NCBI RefSeq assembly: GCF_014650555.1 | Contig: NZ_BMVE01000009.1 | Location: forward strand, 62,001-126,000 | Source of the DNA: Streptomyces goshikiensis | Lineage (GTDB): Bacteria; Actinomycetota; Actinomycetes; Streptomycetales; Streptomycetaceae | Direction: 5' to 3' | Length of the DNA: 64,000 nucleotides | Shown: piece by piece, positions 33,490-42,612 of the stretch | How the letters are laid out: each line of letters starts with the position of its first letter | Position numbering within the stretch: the stretch's first letter is position 1 | The notes under the pieces: model-generated | The model's input: the letters and a program-made list of their open reading frames with translations, nothing else | What the model was told of the DNA's origin: nothing | Databases searched by the model: none | Program-made: the position numbers and the translations under genes

Positions 33490-35094
33490 GTGCATCCGTC
33501 CATGTCCACACCCTCCGATCCGGCCGCCGCCCCGGAGCCCCGCGGCCCCCGCCCCGACACGGCACCACCCTCCGACTCCGTCGGCGTCAGCGGCATCACC
33601 AAGCGCTTCGGCACCGTCCAGGCGCTTGGCGGGGTCACGCTGGACTTCCCCGGCGGTCAGGTCACCGCCCTCATGGGCGAGAACGGTGCGGGGAAGTCCA
33701 CCCTGCTGAAGATCCTCACCGGCGACCACCAGCCCACCGAGGGCCACGTCCTGATCGGCGGGGCGGCCGCCGACCTCGCCTCGCCTGCCCGTGCCCGGGC
33801 CGCGGGCATCCGCATCATCCCCCAGGAACCCGAGATCATCCCGCACGTCTCCGTCGCGGAGAACGTGTACGCAGGCGCCCTGCCCCGCACTCGGGGCCGG
33901 TTCCTGGACCGGGCCGGCCTGCGCCGCCGCATCACCGCCGACCTGGAACGCCTCGGCTTCACCGGGGTGCTCGACCCCAACCTCCTCGGCTCCCGGCTGA
34001 CCCCCGCCCAGCGGCAGCTCGTCGAGATCATGCGCGCCCTCACCGGCACCACGCCCCCCAGGCTGATCGCCTTCGACGAGCCGACCTCCTCCCTGTCGGA
34101 GCACGAGGTGGAAGCACTCTTCCTCCTCATCCGCGGCCTGCGCGACCAGGGGCTCGCGATCGTCTACGTATCCCACCGCATGCGGGAGATCTTCCGACTC
34201 GCCGACCGGATCGCCGTACTGCGCGACGGCAACCTGGTCGGAGTCCAGCAGGCGCGCGACACGAACGAGCGCGCACTCGTCCGCCTCATGGTGGGCCGCG
34301 ACCTGTCCACGCTGTTCGTCCGCCAGAACGTGGCCACCGACCGGCTCGTCCTGGACGTCCGCAACGTCACCACGGACAAGGTCACGGACATCAGCCTGCG
34401 CGTACACGCCGGCGAAGTCGTCGGCCTCGCCGGACTCATCGGCGCCGGGCGCTCCGAACTCGCCCTCGCCCTCGCCGGGGACCAGCCCATCCGGAGCGGC
34501 ACCGTCACCCTCGACGGCACCCCCCTGCCCGGCGGCAGCCCCGGCAAGGCGATCCGGGCCGGCCTGGGGCTCGCCCCCGAAGAACGCAAGGCCCAGGCCC
34601 TGTTCCTGCAGCGGTCCGTCCGGGACAACATCTCGCTCGCCGTCATGGACCGCCTGCGCCGCTTCCGCTTCGTCCGCGGATCCGCCGAGCGCGCCCTCGC
34701 CGAGCACTACACCGACCGGCTCCGGGTGCGTACGCCGTCCATCGCACACGAGGTGCGCACACTCTCGGGCGGCAACCAGCAGAAGGTCGTTCTCGCCCGG
34801 TGGCTGGCCCGCAAACCCGCCGTCCTCATCCTCGACGAGCCGACGCGCGGGATCGACGTCGGTGCCAAGGCGGAGATCTACCAGATCATCGCCGACCTCG
34901 CCAAGGAGGGCGTCGCCCTCGTGGTGATCTCCTCCGAACTCCCCGAACTCCTCGGCCTCGCCGACCGCGTCGTGGTCATGCAGGGCGGCCGGATCACCGG
35001 AGAACTGAGTCACGCCGAAGCCAGCGAAGAAGCGATCCTCGCACTCGCCATGGCCGACGACAGCGTCGCGGCCGCCCCTGGAGCCGCATCATGA
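33490..35094 (+). CDS. Sugar ABC transporter ATPase with two nucleotide-binding domains (MglA/RbsA-like)
   Basis: A 534-residue protein. Domain 1 has Walker A GENGAGKST (about 62-70), and Walker B is LIAFDEPTSSL. Domain 2 has a degenerate P-loop, GLIGAGRSELAL, with signature TLSGGNQQKVVLARWL and LILDEPTRGIDVGA. This is the MglA/RbsA/XylG architecture. GTG at 33490 is preferred because SD GAGG (33478-33481) is 8 nt upstream; ATG at 33502 is the alternative. Stop overlaps the permease start (ATGA). Confidence 0.9.
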   Translation: MHPSMSTPSDPAAAPEPRGPRPDTAPPSDSVGVSGITKRFGTVQALGGVTLDFPGGQVTALMGENGAGKSTLLKILTGDHQPTEGHVLIGGAAADLASPARARAAGIRIIPQEPEIIPHVSVAENVYAGALPRTRGRFLDRAGLRRRITADLERLGFTGVLDPNLLGSRLTPAQRQLVEIMRALTGTTPPRLIAFDEPTSSLSEHEVEALFLLIRGLRDQGLAIVYVSHRMREIFRLADRIAVLRDGNLVGVQQARDTNERALVRLMVGRDLSTLFVRQNVATDRLVLDVRNVTTDKVTDISLRVHAGEVVGLAGLIGAGRSELALALAGDQPIRSGTVTLDGTPLPGGSPGKAIRAGLGLAPEERKAQALFLQRSVRDNISLAVMDRLRRFRFVRGSAERALAEHYTDRLRVRTPSIAHEVRTLSGGNQQKVVLARWLARKPAVLILDEPTRGIDVGAKAEIYQIIADLAKEGVALVVISSELPELLGLADRVVVMQGGRITGELSHAEASEEAILALAMADDSVAAAPGAAS

Positions 35095-36128
35095 CCGTCA
35101 CCAGCACCTCCGCCCCGGCCGTGAAGCCGCCCCAGGACGGCGCCCGCACCCCGCGCGCCGCCGCACTCCTCGCCGGGATCGGCGGACAGAACATCAGCCT
35201 CGTCGGAGCCCTCGTCGTCGTCCTCGGCCTGTTCGCCATCCTCAACGACAACTACCTGAGCCTGTCGAACATGCAGGTCATCGCGGAAGCCGCGACCATC
35301 ACCGGCCTCCTCGCCGTCGTCCAGACCGTGGTCATCATCTGCGGCGGCCTGGACATCTCCGTCGGCTCGCAAGTGGGCGCCGCCTCCGTCGTCAGCGCCA
35401 TGGTCTTCACGTCCACCGGCTCCGGCACCCTGGCCGGCATGGCCGCGGCCATCGGGGTCGGCGTGCTCATCGGGATCCTCAACGGCCTGGTCATCGTCTA
35501 CGGCCGGGTCAACCCGACCATCGCCACCCTGGCCGGGCTCGCCGCGTACAAGGGCCTCGCCCAGCTGCTGTCCGACGGCCGCGCCCAGGGATTCGTCCTG
35601 GGCGACGACGTCTTCATCTTCCTCGGCCGAGGCAAGCTGGCCGGGATCCCGGTCATGGTGTGGATCCTGGCCGTCGTCGCCCTGACCGTCCACCTCCTCC
35701 TCAAACACACCGACATCGGCCGCAACCTGTACGCCATCGGCGGCAACGACACCGCGGCGCGCCTCGCCGGCATCAACATCAACAAGTACCTCGTCTTCGT
35801 CTACGCACTCATCGGCGTCGTCGCGGCCGTCGCCGGCATCCTGCTCACCGCCCGCACCGGCTCCGGCCAGCCCACCTCGGGCAGCGAGGGCCTGGAACTC
35901 AAGGCCATCACCGCGGCCGCGCTCGGCGGCTGCGCGCTGAAGGGCGGCAAGGGCGGCATCGGCGGCACCCTCCTGGCCGTGGCCCTGCTGGGAGCGCTGG
36001 AGAACGGCCTCACCGTCGAGGGCATCAACACCTTCTGGCAGAACGTGGCCCAGGGCGCGCTCCTGGTCGTCGCGGTCGTCATCCAGCAGCGGCGCAGCGG
36101 AGAGCGGGCCGTCGGACTGCCCCACTGA
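35091..36128 (+). CDS. Sugar ABC transporter permease (MglC/RbsC-like)
   Basis: A 345-residue membrane protein with about eight to ten hydrophobic spans and the family signature ICGGLDISVGSQVGAASV early and ALGGCALKGGKGGIGGTLLA late. One permease with a fused two-domain ATPase is the normal MglBAC arrangement. It overlaps the ATPase gene. It completes the gal/sugar locus. Confidence 0.9.
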   Translation: MTVTSTSAPAVKPPQDGARTPRAAALLAGIGGQNISLVGALVVVLGLFAILNDNYLSLSNMQVIAEAATITGLLAVVQTVVIICGGLDISVGSQVGAASVVSAMVFTSTGSGTLAGMAAAIGVGVLIGILNGLVIVYGRVNPTIATLAGLAAYKGLAQLLSDGRAQGFVLGDDVFIFLGRGKLAGIPVMVWILAVVALTVHLLLKHTDIGRNLYAIGGNDTAARLAGININKYLVFVYALIGVVAAVAGILLTARTGSGQPTSGSEGLELKAITAAALGGCALKGGKGGIGGTLLAVALLGALENGLTVEGINTFWQNVAQGALLVVAVVIQQRRSGERAVGLPH

Positions 36129-36325
36129 GGGGCGCACCGCACCGCACCACACCGCAGCTGTTCCGGTGCCGAAGTATGACCGGACGGTCACAGGATCCGG
36201 TTACGGGAACGGACGGGGCACGGCGTGCATCTAGCCGGTATATCGGCAAGATCCGGCCGGCCACCGTCCCACCGCGCGAGCGGGGGCGGTGGCCGGCCGG
36301 GAGCGAGCGGCAAGGTGGGGCAGGA

Positions 36326-38626
36326 ATGAAGGCGGTATCGGTGGCGGGCGGTTCCCCGGACACCCCGGAGACTCCGGAGCCGGAAGGAACCGGGATCCCG
36401 GCAACGGATCCCGGCACCGGCAACGCGGACCCCAACCCCGACGAAGCCAAGAAGCCCACCCCCGCGGCCGCCGCGGCGCCCCCGGAGCCGGACGCGGCCC
36501 CCGAAGCGGACGCCGAGTCCGCCCCGGAGCCGGACGCGGACGCGGTCTCCGAAGCGGGCCCCGAGGCGGGCGCCGACACGGACTCGGAGCCGGGTGCGGA
36601 GCCGGGCGCGGACGCGGAACCCGAGTCGGACGCCGCCACGGAGCCGGGCGCAGACACGGAGTCGGGCGCAGACGCGGGCCCCAGCCTTGACCCGGAGCCG
36701 GGCACGGAGCCGGACGCGGGCGCGAAGCCCGACGCGGACGCCGATGCGGGCCCCGAGTCGGGCGCGGACACAGGACCGGAGGAGGGTGCGGACTCTGGGT
36801 CGGCTGCGGACGCGGACGCGGACCCGGAGCCGGACGCGGACGCCGACGCGGGCCCTGAGTCGGACGCCGACACGGACCCGGAGCCGGGTGCGGACCCTGG
36901 GTCGGCCGCAGGCGCGGCTGCTGACGCGGACCCGGAGCCGGGCGCCGACGCCGTAGCGGAACCCGAGGCGGAACGGGCGGCTGCGGACGCGGCCGCAGCG
37001 CGCCCCGACGCGGAACCGTCCGGCGGGGCCAAGTCCGTATCCGCACCCGAGTCCGAGCAGAAGGCCGCCGACGGAGCCGGGCCCGTACCCAAGCCCGACG
37101 CGGACGCGGGTGGCGGGGAGGCTCGGCGGGTGCCGGCATGGGCTCGGGGCGACGAGGCCGACGCGGAGCGGACCAGCACGCTCGTGGCCCTGAAGGAACT
37201 GGACGCCCCGGCGAAGAAGGCCACTTGGCCGGTAGCCGTACCCCAGCGCCCGACCCCGCCGCCGGCCCCCGCCCCCGGCACGGGGCAGGTCGTCGAGCCC
37301 ACCCGCGAGGTCCCCGCGCCCGCGCCCCCCGCACTGGACCTGCTGGCCGAGCTCACCAACACGCCCGCCCCGCCGGAGACCCCGCGCCGCACCGCGGTCC
37401 GCCGCGTGAAGATCTGGACGCCGATCCTGCTGGCCCTGGCCGGCGCGGTCGCCGGCGGGCAGCTGCTGCGCCCGCTGCCCGAGCCGCGGCTCGTCGCGTC
37501 CGATACGGCGTACACCCTCGACGGGCAGTTCTCCGTACCGTGGCCCGCCAAGGGCCAGGGCGCCCTCCGCGTCCCCGGCTCCGGCGACATCGGCACCTTC
37601 GGCGAGCAGAAGCCCGTCCCCACGGCCAGCGTCGCCAAGGTGATGACGGCCTACGTGATCCTCAAGAGCCACCCGCTGCGAGGCGGCGACCCCGGCCCCC
37701 AGATCGAGATCGACGCGAAGGCCGTGGCGGACGGCGCCTCGGAGCACGAGTCCCGCGTCGAAGGCCTCGTCGCCGGTACGAAGTTCAGCCAGCAGGACAT
37801 GCTGAAGATGCTCATGATCCCGTCGGCCAACAACGTGGCCCGGCTGCTGGCGCGCTGGGACAGCGGTACCGACTCCGAGGCCGCCTTCGTCGAGAAGATG
37901 AACGCCGCCGCCAGGGAACTCGGCATGACGAACACCACGTACACCGATCCCAGCGGCCTGGACGCCGCAACGGTCAGCACGGCCGCCGATCAGCTGAAGC
38001 TGGCCGACGCCGTGATGAAGGAGGAGGCGTTCCGCGCGGTGGTGGCGCTGCCGAGCGCCGAGATCAAGGGGCTGTCCACGCCGCTGTACAACAACAACAC
38101 CCTGCTCACCGTCAACGGCCTCAGCATCCGCGGCATCAAGACCGGGTCCAGTACGCCCGCGGGCGGCGCGCTGATGTGGGCGGCGTACAAGTCGGTCGGC
38201 GACGAGACCCCGCTGATCCTCGGCACGCTCATGGACCAGCACGTGGACGGCCCGGACCCCAACGGGGCGAACAGCCTGATCCTCGTACAGGCCAACAGCA
38301 GGAAGATCATCGAGGCGGTACGGCAGGCGCTCGCCTCGGCTCCGACGGTCCGCAAGGGCCAGCAGGTCGGCCGCGTGGACGACGGCCTCGGCGGCAGCAC
38401 GCCGATCGTGGCCACGAAGGACCTGAACGTGATCGGCGTTCCCGGCCAGCGGCTGAAGCTCACCCTGCGGCCGGGGGCCGCCAAGGTCCCGCACACCGCG
38501 AAGGCGGGAACCGAGATCGGCGTCCTGACGATCGGTGACGGGGAGGGGGCGAAGAGCGTGCCCGTCGCGGTCGGAACCGAGCTGGCGGAGCCCTCCTTCA
38601 CCGCCCGGGTCAGCCGCCTGGGCTAG
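36326..38626 (+). CDS. D-alanyl-D-alanine carboxypeptidase (S11) with a long acidic N-terminal region
   Basis: A 766-residue protein, ATG at 36326 with SD AAGGTGGGG. Residues 1-360 are low-complexity Asp/Glu/Pro/Ala with a repeated DADAGPES/EPGAD pattern. One TM segment (WTPILLALAGAVAGGQLL, about 362-380) follows, so the acidic head faces the cytoplasm and the catalytic part is outside. Penicillin-binding motifs are complete: S435-V-A-K438, S500-A-N502, K605-T-G607. The C-terminal 100 residues resemble a PBP5-like beta domain. It trims the terminal D-Ala from peptidoglycan stems. The 360-residue head is unusual for S11. The 197-nt gap before it shows no other feature. Confidence 0.85.
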   Translation: MKAVSVAGGSPDTPETPEPEGTGIPATDPGTGNADPNPDEAKKPTPAAAAAPPEPDAAPEADAESAPEPDADAVSEAGPEAGADTDSEPGAEPGADAEPESDAATEPGADTESGADAGPSLDPEPGTEPDAGAKPDADADAGPESGADTGPEEGADSGSAADADADPEPDADADAGPESDADTDPEPGADPGSAAGAAADADPEPGADAVAEPEAERAAADAAAARPDAEPSGGAKSVSAPESEQKAADGAGPVPKPDADAGGGEARRVPAWARGDEADAERTSTLVALKELDAPAKKATWPVAVPQRPTPPPAPAPGTGQVVEPTREVPAPAPPALDLLAELTNTPAPPETPRRTAVRRVKIWTPILLALAGAVAGGQLLRPLPEPRLVASDTAYTLDGQFSVPWPAKGQGALRVPGSGDIGTFGEQKPVPTASVAKVMTAYVILKSHPLRGGDPGPQIEIDAKAVADGASEHESRVEGLVAGTKFSQQDMLKMLMIPSANNVARLLARWDSGTDSEAAFVEKMNAAARELGMTNTTYTDPSGLDAATVSTAADQLKLADAVMKEEAFRAVVALPSAEIKGLSTPLYNNNTLLTVNGLSIRGIKTGSSTPAGGALMWAAYKSVGDETPLILGTLMDQHVDGPDPNGANSLILVQANSRKIIEAVRQALASAPTVRKGQQVGRVDDGLGGSTPIVATKDLNVIGVPGQRLKLTLRPGAAKVPHTAKAGTEIGVLTIGDGEGAKSVPVAVGTELAEPSFTARVSRLG
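36476..37110 (+). repeat. Low-complexity GACGCGGA/CCGGAGCCG repeat region
   Basis: About 630 bp of irregular repeats of GACGCGGAC, GACGCCGA and GAGCCGGGC encode the Asp/Ala/Glu/Pro-rich head of the carboxypeptidase. The in-frame structure and the lack of stops show it is coding. It is prone to length change by slippage. Confidence 0.8.
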
Positions 38627-38881
38627 GCCCTGTCTTCCGGATCAGGACGGGTGTCGGCCACCCCGGGGCGGGTCCCGCGTCGCTGGTGTCCCAGCGCGAC
38701 CGGCCGCGGGGCGGCGCGTCCGCCCGGTGACTTGCGCCGGTGCGGGCGCTCCCCGCCGCCCTCGGGGGCGGGCGGGGGAGTCCTGAACCGGTCTCGACCG
38801 GACGGAGCCGGATGCGGGTGAATGGTCCCGCACGCGACCGCGTGCGCAGCGCACCCGTCCTGACCGTCCCCAGGGGGAACC

Positions 38882-39175
38882 ATGCGTCTCAAGACTGCCG
38901 CGGCGGCCCTCGCCGCGAGCGCCGTACTCGCCGTCCCGGCCGTGGCGGCCACGCCCGCCGCCGCCGTGCCCGCCGGGCCCGCGGCCTGCTCCACGTACAG
39001 CAACTACGTCAGCTACGGGGCCTCGTGCGGCGGCACCGGCAGCTACTACGCCTGGGCGATCTGCCAGAACAACAAGTACGTGAGCGGGCCGGTCCGCTCG
39101 GGCGGGGTGTGGTCCTACGCCTACTGCAGCAACGTGGGCTCCACCCTGCGCAGCGGCGGCTACACCCTCGTCTGA
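38882..39175 (+). CDS. Small secreted Cys-containing protein (97 aa)
   Basis: A 97-residue protein, ATG at 38882 with SD AGGGGGAA. A signal peptide (about 1-30, MRLKTAAAALAASAVLAVPAVA) precedes a mature 65-residue part rich in Tyr, Gly, Ser and Asn. It has four Cys (ACSTY, ASCGG, ICQNN, YCSNV), enough for two disulfides. It ends SGGYTLV. I do not recognise a named family. The following 39176-39487 stretch holds no gene, only a possible hairpin (CCAGCC...GGCTGG near 39408-39432). Confidence 0.75.
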   Translation: MRLKTAAAALAASAVLAVPAVAATPAAAVPAGPAACSTYSNYVSYGASCGGTGSYYAWAICQNNKYVSGPVRSGGVWSYAYCSNVGSTLRSGGYTLV

Positions 39176-39487
39176 CACCGCCGGGCCGCGCCCGCCGGGC
39201 CGTGTGAGGGGCGTCACAGGTGTGGATCCGCGGTAGCGGGACATACGCGTCTTCGGCTGGAGCTGAGCGGCTCTAGTGGGCTGGGCCGTGCGCGCCGACC
39301 TGTCCGGTGCGCACGGCCTCCACACCGTCGACCGCTCTGCCCGGCCACATCCCCCATACGCCCTGACCTGCCATCCCCCCCCGGTCGGTCAGGGTCCGGC
39401 CCCGTCCAGCCACTCCCCCCTCGGCTGGCCGGGGCCCTTTCCTTGCCACGGATCCGCCCGGGCGGATCCGGGTGCGTCAGTCACCGC

Positions 39488-40189
39488 TCAGGAGGTGGCT
39501 CCCGAGGCGGACTCGGCGATGAGGGCCGCGACATCGGCGGGCTTGGACACGTACACGCTGTGGCTGGCGGCGGTCTCGGCCACCGTGGCCCCGGCCCGTT
39601 CGGCCATGGCGCGCTGGGCCGGCGGCGGGATCATGCGGTCGTCACCGGCGACCAGGTAGAAGCTCGGCTTGTCGCGCCAGGCGGGGTTGACGACGGTCCC
39701 CGCCAGGGCGTCCGGCCCCCAGGGCACCTGGGAGTCGGCCAGGAAGCGGGCGTCGTCGGCGGGCAGGTCCGCGGCGAACGCCTCGGCGAACTTCTCCCGG
39801 TCGAGGAAGAGGTATCCGTCCGGGGTCGCCACGATCGGCGGAACGGGCGCGCCGGGCGGCGGGTCGGCGATGAGGGTGTTCACGGACTCGTCCTTGTCGG
39901 GCGCGAAGGCGGCGACGTAGACGAGCGCGCTGACGTTGTCGTGGTTGCCGGCCTCGGAGATCACCGCGCCGCCGTAGGAGTGGCCGACCAGCACGGTCGG
40001 CCCGTCCTGGGCGTCGAGGACGAGCCGGGTCGCCGTGACGTCGCCGGCGAGGGAGAGGGTCGGGTTCTGGACGACGCTCACCCGGTATCCGTCCGCGCGC
40101 AGCAGGTCGTAGACCCCCCTCCAGCCGGACCCGTCGACGAATCCGCCGTGGACCAGAACGACGTTCCGTGCCTGTGGTGTGGTGCTCAT
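39488..40189 (-). CDS. Alpha/beta hydrolase
   Basis: A 233-residue protein, ATG at 40189 behind GAGGAG. NVVLVHGGFVDGSGWRGVYD carries the oxyanion loop HGG, the nucleophile elbow is GHSYGG (about 78-83), and the acid/His region ends ETAASHSVYVSKP. Similar to small esterases/pyrethroid hydrolases (salicylate esterase-like). Cytoplasmic. Substrate unknown. Confidence 0.85.
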   Translation of the reverse strand: MSTTPQARNVVLVHGGFVDGSGWRGVYDLLRADGYRVSVVQNPTLSLAGDVTATRLVLDAQDGPTVLVGHSYGGAVISEAGNHDNVSALVYVAAFAPDKDESVNTLIADPPPGAPVPPIVATPDGYLFLDREKFAEAFAADLPADDARFLADSQVPWGPDALAGTVVNPAWRDKPSFYLVAGDDRMIPPPAQRAMAERAGATVAETAASHSVYVSKPADVAALIAESASGATS

Positions 40190-40336
40190 GATGCGTCAGC
40201 TCCTCGAAGCGTTGCTCATTGAGTTCGGACGTGCACGGCCGCGGGGGGATCGTCGCCCCGCAGCCTAGACCGGTGCCCCGGCGCCCACCAGATGCCGTGC
40301 CGCCCGAGCCCCGAAGCCCGCCGCATACGATCTGAC

Positions 40337-40382
40337 GCCCCGGCAGATCCGGCCGGGCCGCCCCGTCCGGATCTGCCGGGGC
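40337..40382 (-). terminator. Strong hairpin downstream of the secreted protease
   Basis: A 16-nt arm (40337-40352) pairs perfectly with 40367-40382 around a 14-nt loop. It lies about 40 bp after the stop of the minus-strand protease gene (40424), in the correct place for its terminator; it could serve both strands. No T-run follows. Confidence 0.7.
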
Positions 40383-40423
40383 CCGGAAATGCCCGCTGCC
40401 GCCTCCCGTACGCCCCGGGTGGC

Positions 40424-42496
40424 TCAGGCCGCGGGGACGAGGGTCCGTTCGCTGCCGAGGTTGTTCGTCCGGGTGTTCTGGTACATCGTCGTCTCGCCGT
40501 CGGTCCAGCGGATGACGAGGTCGTTGGTGAGTCCGTCGCCGGTGTACTGGCCGGTGGTCATGATGACGCTGTGGGTCCAGGTCTTGTTGGGGCCGTGGAT
40601 CTGCTGCTGGCCGCCGAGGCCGCCGGTGGTGGTGCCGACGTAGTTGTCGAGTTCACCGGTGGACCAGCGGACCATGAGGTCCCACTTCTGGTTGCCGGAG
40701 AACTGGCCCGCGGTCAGCAGGGTGGCGTCCTTCCAGGTGTCGTTGGGTTCCTTGAGCCTGTGTTCCTGGCCGAGGGTTCCGGCACCGACGTTCGTGTAGA
40801 GGGTGAGTTCGCCGTCCGACCAGCGCACCATCAGGTCGGTGACGTAGGTGGTGGCGTTGAACCGGCCGGCGGCTATCTGGGTGGCGTGGCTCCAGATGGA
40901 GCCGGAGCCGGCCATCTCGGTGCCGATGCCCAGGCCGTTGGAGCCGACGTCCGCGTGCAGGGTCATCCGGCCGTCGTCCCAGCGGACCAGGAGGTCGAAC
41001 TGGTTGGAACCGGCGAAGTCACCGGCGGTGATGGTGGCGATGGGCTTCCAGGTGTCGTTGGGGGCCAGGAGGCGGCGTTCGGACCCGAAACCCCCGTTGC
41101 CGTCGCCGGGGTAGAGGGTGACTTCGCCGTCGGTCCAGATGACGAGCAGATCGCTGTGACCGGTGCCGGAGAAGTTCCCGGAGGTCATCTGCTTGGCGTG
41201 CTTCCAGAGTTCGCCGTCGCCCATGGAGTAGGGCAGCGGCGGCTGCCGGTAGGGGCCGTAGTCGGTGTGCTTGTCGTTCTTGGCGTCGGCGTAGAGCCTG
41301 AGGAAGTGGTCGCCGTGCATGGGGCTGTAGGTGATCTGGTTGTACCGGGGGTCCGATTCCCCTACGTCCATGCCGCCGCCGTTGTAGCCGCCGACGTTTC
41401 CGATGATCTCTCCGGTTCCCGTCTCCCAGTTGATCTTCGAGAACCAGGGACCGCCGGAGACCCCGCCCCACATGCCGGCGCACTCGACCCGCATCTGGTT
41501 GAAGCCCGGCAGCGCGTTCGTGCGGGCCGGGCAGCGGACCGGGTGACCCTCCGGATTGTGCTTGACCTTGGGGTAGCCGATCATCGTCACGGCCTGGTCG
41601 AACCGGGGCGTGCGCGCGAGGGTGTTCGCACCCACCACGTCCTGCACCTTCTTGCCGCTGGGCGACAGGGAGACCTTGGCGAACGCGTAGTCCAGGTCCG
41701 AGGTGGCCTTCATGGTGTTGTGCTCGTACTGGCGGTCGAAGTACCAGTCCTTGTTGTCGATCTTGTAGAACCCGTAGGTCTGCTTGTCCAGAGTGGCCTC
41801 GGACCGGTACCAGGGCACGAAGACCGCCTTGCCGCCGCTGCAGTGACCGGCGGTCAGGATCAGGTTGTGGCCCGGGCTGTCCACGACGCTGGCCGAGCAC
41901 GAGTAGGCGTGCGCCTGACCGGTCGTGGGGTCTTTCGTGTCGTAGACGAAGACGGTGCCGACGGACTTGGCGCCGAGGAAGTGCTCGGCCGTGGGCATGT
42001 CGAGCGCCCCCATGGACCGCGCGGCCGCGGAGCCCTCCGCAGCGGCGCCTGACGCGGGGCGGCCCGGGTCGGTGGCGGATGCCATGCGCTCCGGCGTCCA
42101 GAACTTGAGCACGTCCGCATCCGACCAGCCCGCGTCCCCGCCGTTCGGCGGGACGACGGCCTCGGGGCTGCCGGACGCCGAGCCCGACGGGGAACCGGAG
42201 GGGAGGGCGGACGGGGAACCGGAGGGGAGAGCGGAAGGGGATCCGGACGGGGGCTGCGGAGCCGACGGGGACGGCGCGCTGACGGCCGGAGCGGACGGGC
42301 CGCGCGAGCCGTCGGGCGCCGGGGCGGCCGGCTGTCTGCCGATCGGCACGGTCACCGTGGGGCTGGGCGACGGCGCGGGCGTTCCGGCGGCGTACGCGGT
42401 GGTGCCGCCACCTGCCATGAGCAGGGCCCCGCAGGCGGCGAGGGCCATGCGGGCACGTGCGTGCCGAGGGCGCGCGGAAGGTGTTCTGGGCGTCAA
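40424..42496 (-). CDS. Secreted trypsin-like serine protease with C-terminal FG-GAP/VCBS-like repeats
   Basis: A 690-residue protein if read from TTG at 42496 (SD AGAGAG); ATG at 42448 is a shorter alternative. The signal part is (R-rich)MALAACGALLMAGGGTTAYA. A Ser/Pro/Gly linker with PSGSPSALPSG repeats follows. The protease domain has LTAGHC (His), DLDYAFAKV (Asp) and GGVSGGPW (Ser). Then come about five 45-residue repeats such as DLLVRWSDGELTLYTNVG and DLLVIWTDGEVTLYPGDG, each with an acidic start, which suggest a beta-propeller or sugar-binding domain. The secreted enzyme may bind a surface or polysaccharide. Start site is uncertain; domains are clear. Confidence 0.8.
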   Translation of the reverse strand: MTPRTPSARPRHARARMALAACGALLMAGGGTTAYAAGTPAPSPSPTVTVPIGRQPAAPAPDGSRGPSAPAVSAPSPSAPQPPSGSPSALPSGSPSALPSGSPSGSASGSPEAVVPPNGGDAGWSDADVLKFWTPERMASATDPGRPASGAAAEGSAAARSMGALDMPTAEHFLGAKSVGTVFVYDTKDPTTGQAHAYSCSASVVDSPGHNLILTAGHCSGGKAVFVPWYRSEATLDKQTYGFYKIDNKDWYFDRQYEHNTMKATSDLDYAFAKVSLSPSGKKVQDVVGANTLARTPRFDQAVTMIGYPKVKHNPEGHPVRCPARTNALPGFNQMRVECAGMWGGVSGGPWFSKINWETGTGEIIGNVGGYNGGGMDVGESDPRYNQITYSPMHGDHFLRLYADAKNDKHTDYGPYRQPPLPYSMGDGELWKHAKQMTSGNFSGTGHSDLLVIWTDGEVTLYPGDGNGGFGSERRLLAPNDTWKPIATITAGDFAGSNQFDLLVRWDDGRMTLHADVGSNGLGIGTEMAGSGSIWSHATQIAAGRFNATTYVTDLMVRWSDGELTLYTNVGAGTLGQEHRLKEPNDTWKDATLLTAGQFSGNQKWDLMVRWSTGELDNYVGTTTGGLGGQQQIHGPNKTWTHSVIMTTGQYTGDGLTNDLVIRWTDGETTMYQNTRTNNLGSERTLVPAA

Positions 42497-42612
42497 GGAA
42501 GAGACTCTCTGGTCAGGAGACGAGCACTTTCGCCGAGACCGGCGAAAGGCAGACGAAGGCCTCCCACGGCGGCTCTGGACGCGGGGAGGAAGGACAGCTG
42601 GTGATGGTCCGG

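Noticed and set aside
35660..36325. Long in-frame extension upstream of the D,D-carboxypeptidase start
   Set aside because: The extension overlaps the sugar permease and is Arg/Pro-rich; ATG 36326 has a strong SD and begins the acidic head.
36476..37110. Repetitive region considered as a non-coding satellite or CRISPR-like array
   Set aside because: Units are irregular, have no unique spacers and keep an open frame with acidic residues; it is coding low complexity.
39176..39487. Possible small genes in the gap after the Cys-containing secreted protein
   Set aside because: Short frames there lack SD sites and read as Pro/Arg-rich; only a weak hairpin was seen.
41019..41900. Minus-strand second frame over the secreted protease
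   Set aside because: Same strand, different frame, Arg/Gly-rich with no motif; the overlapping frame has the catalytic triad and repeats.
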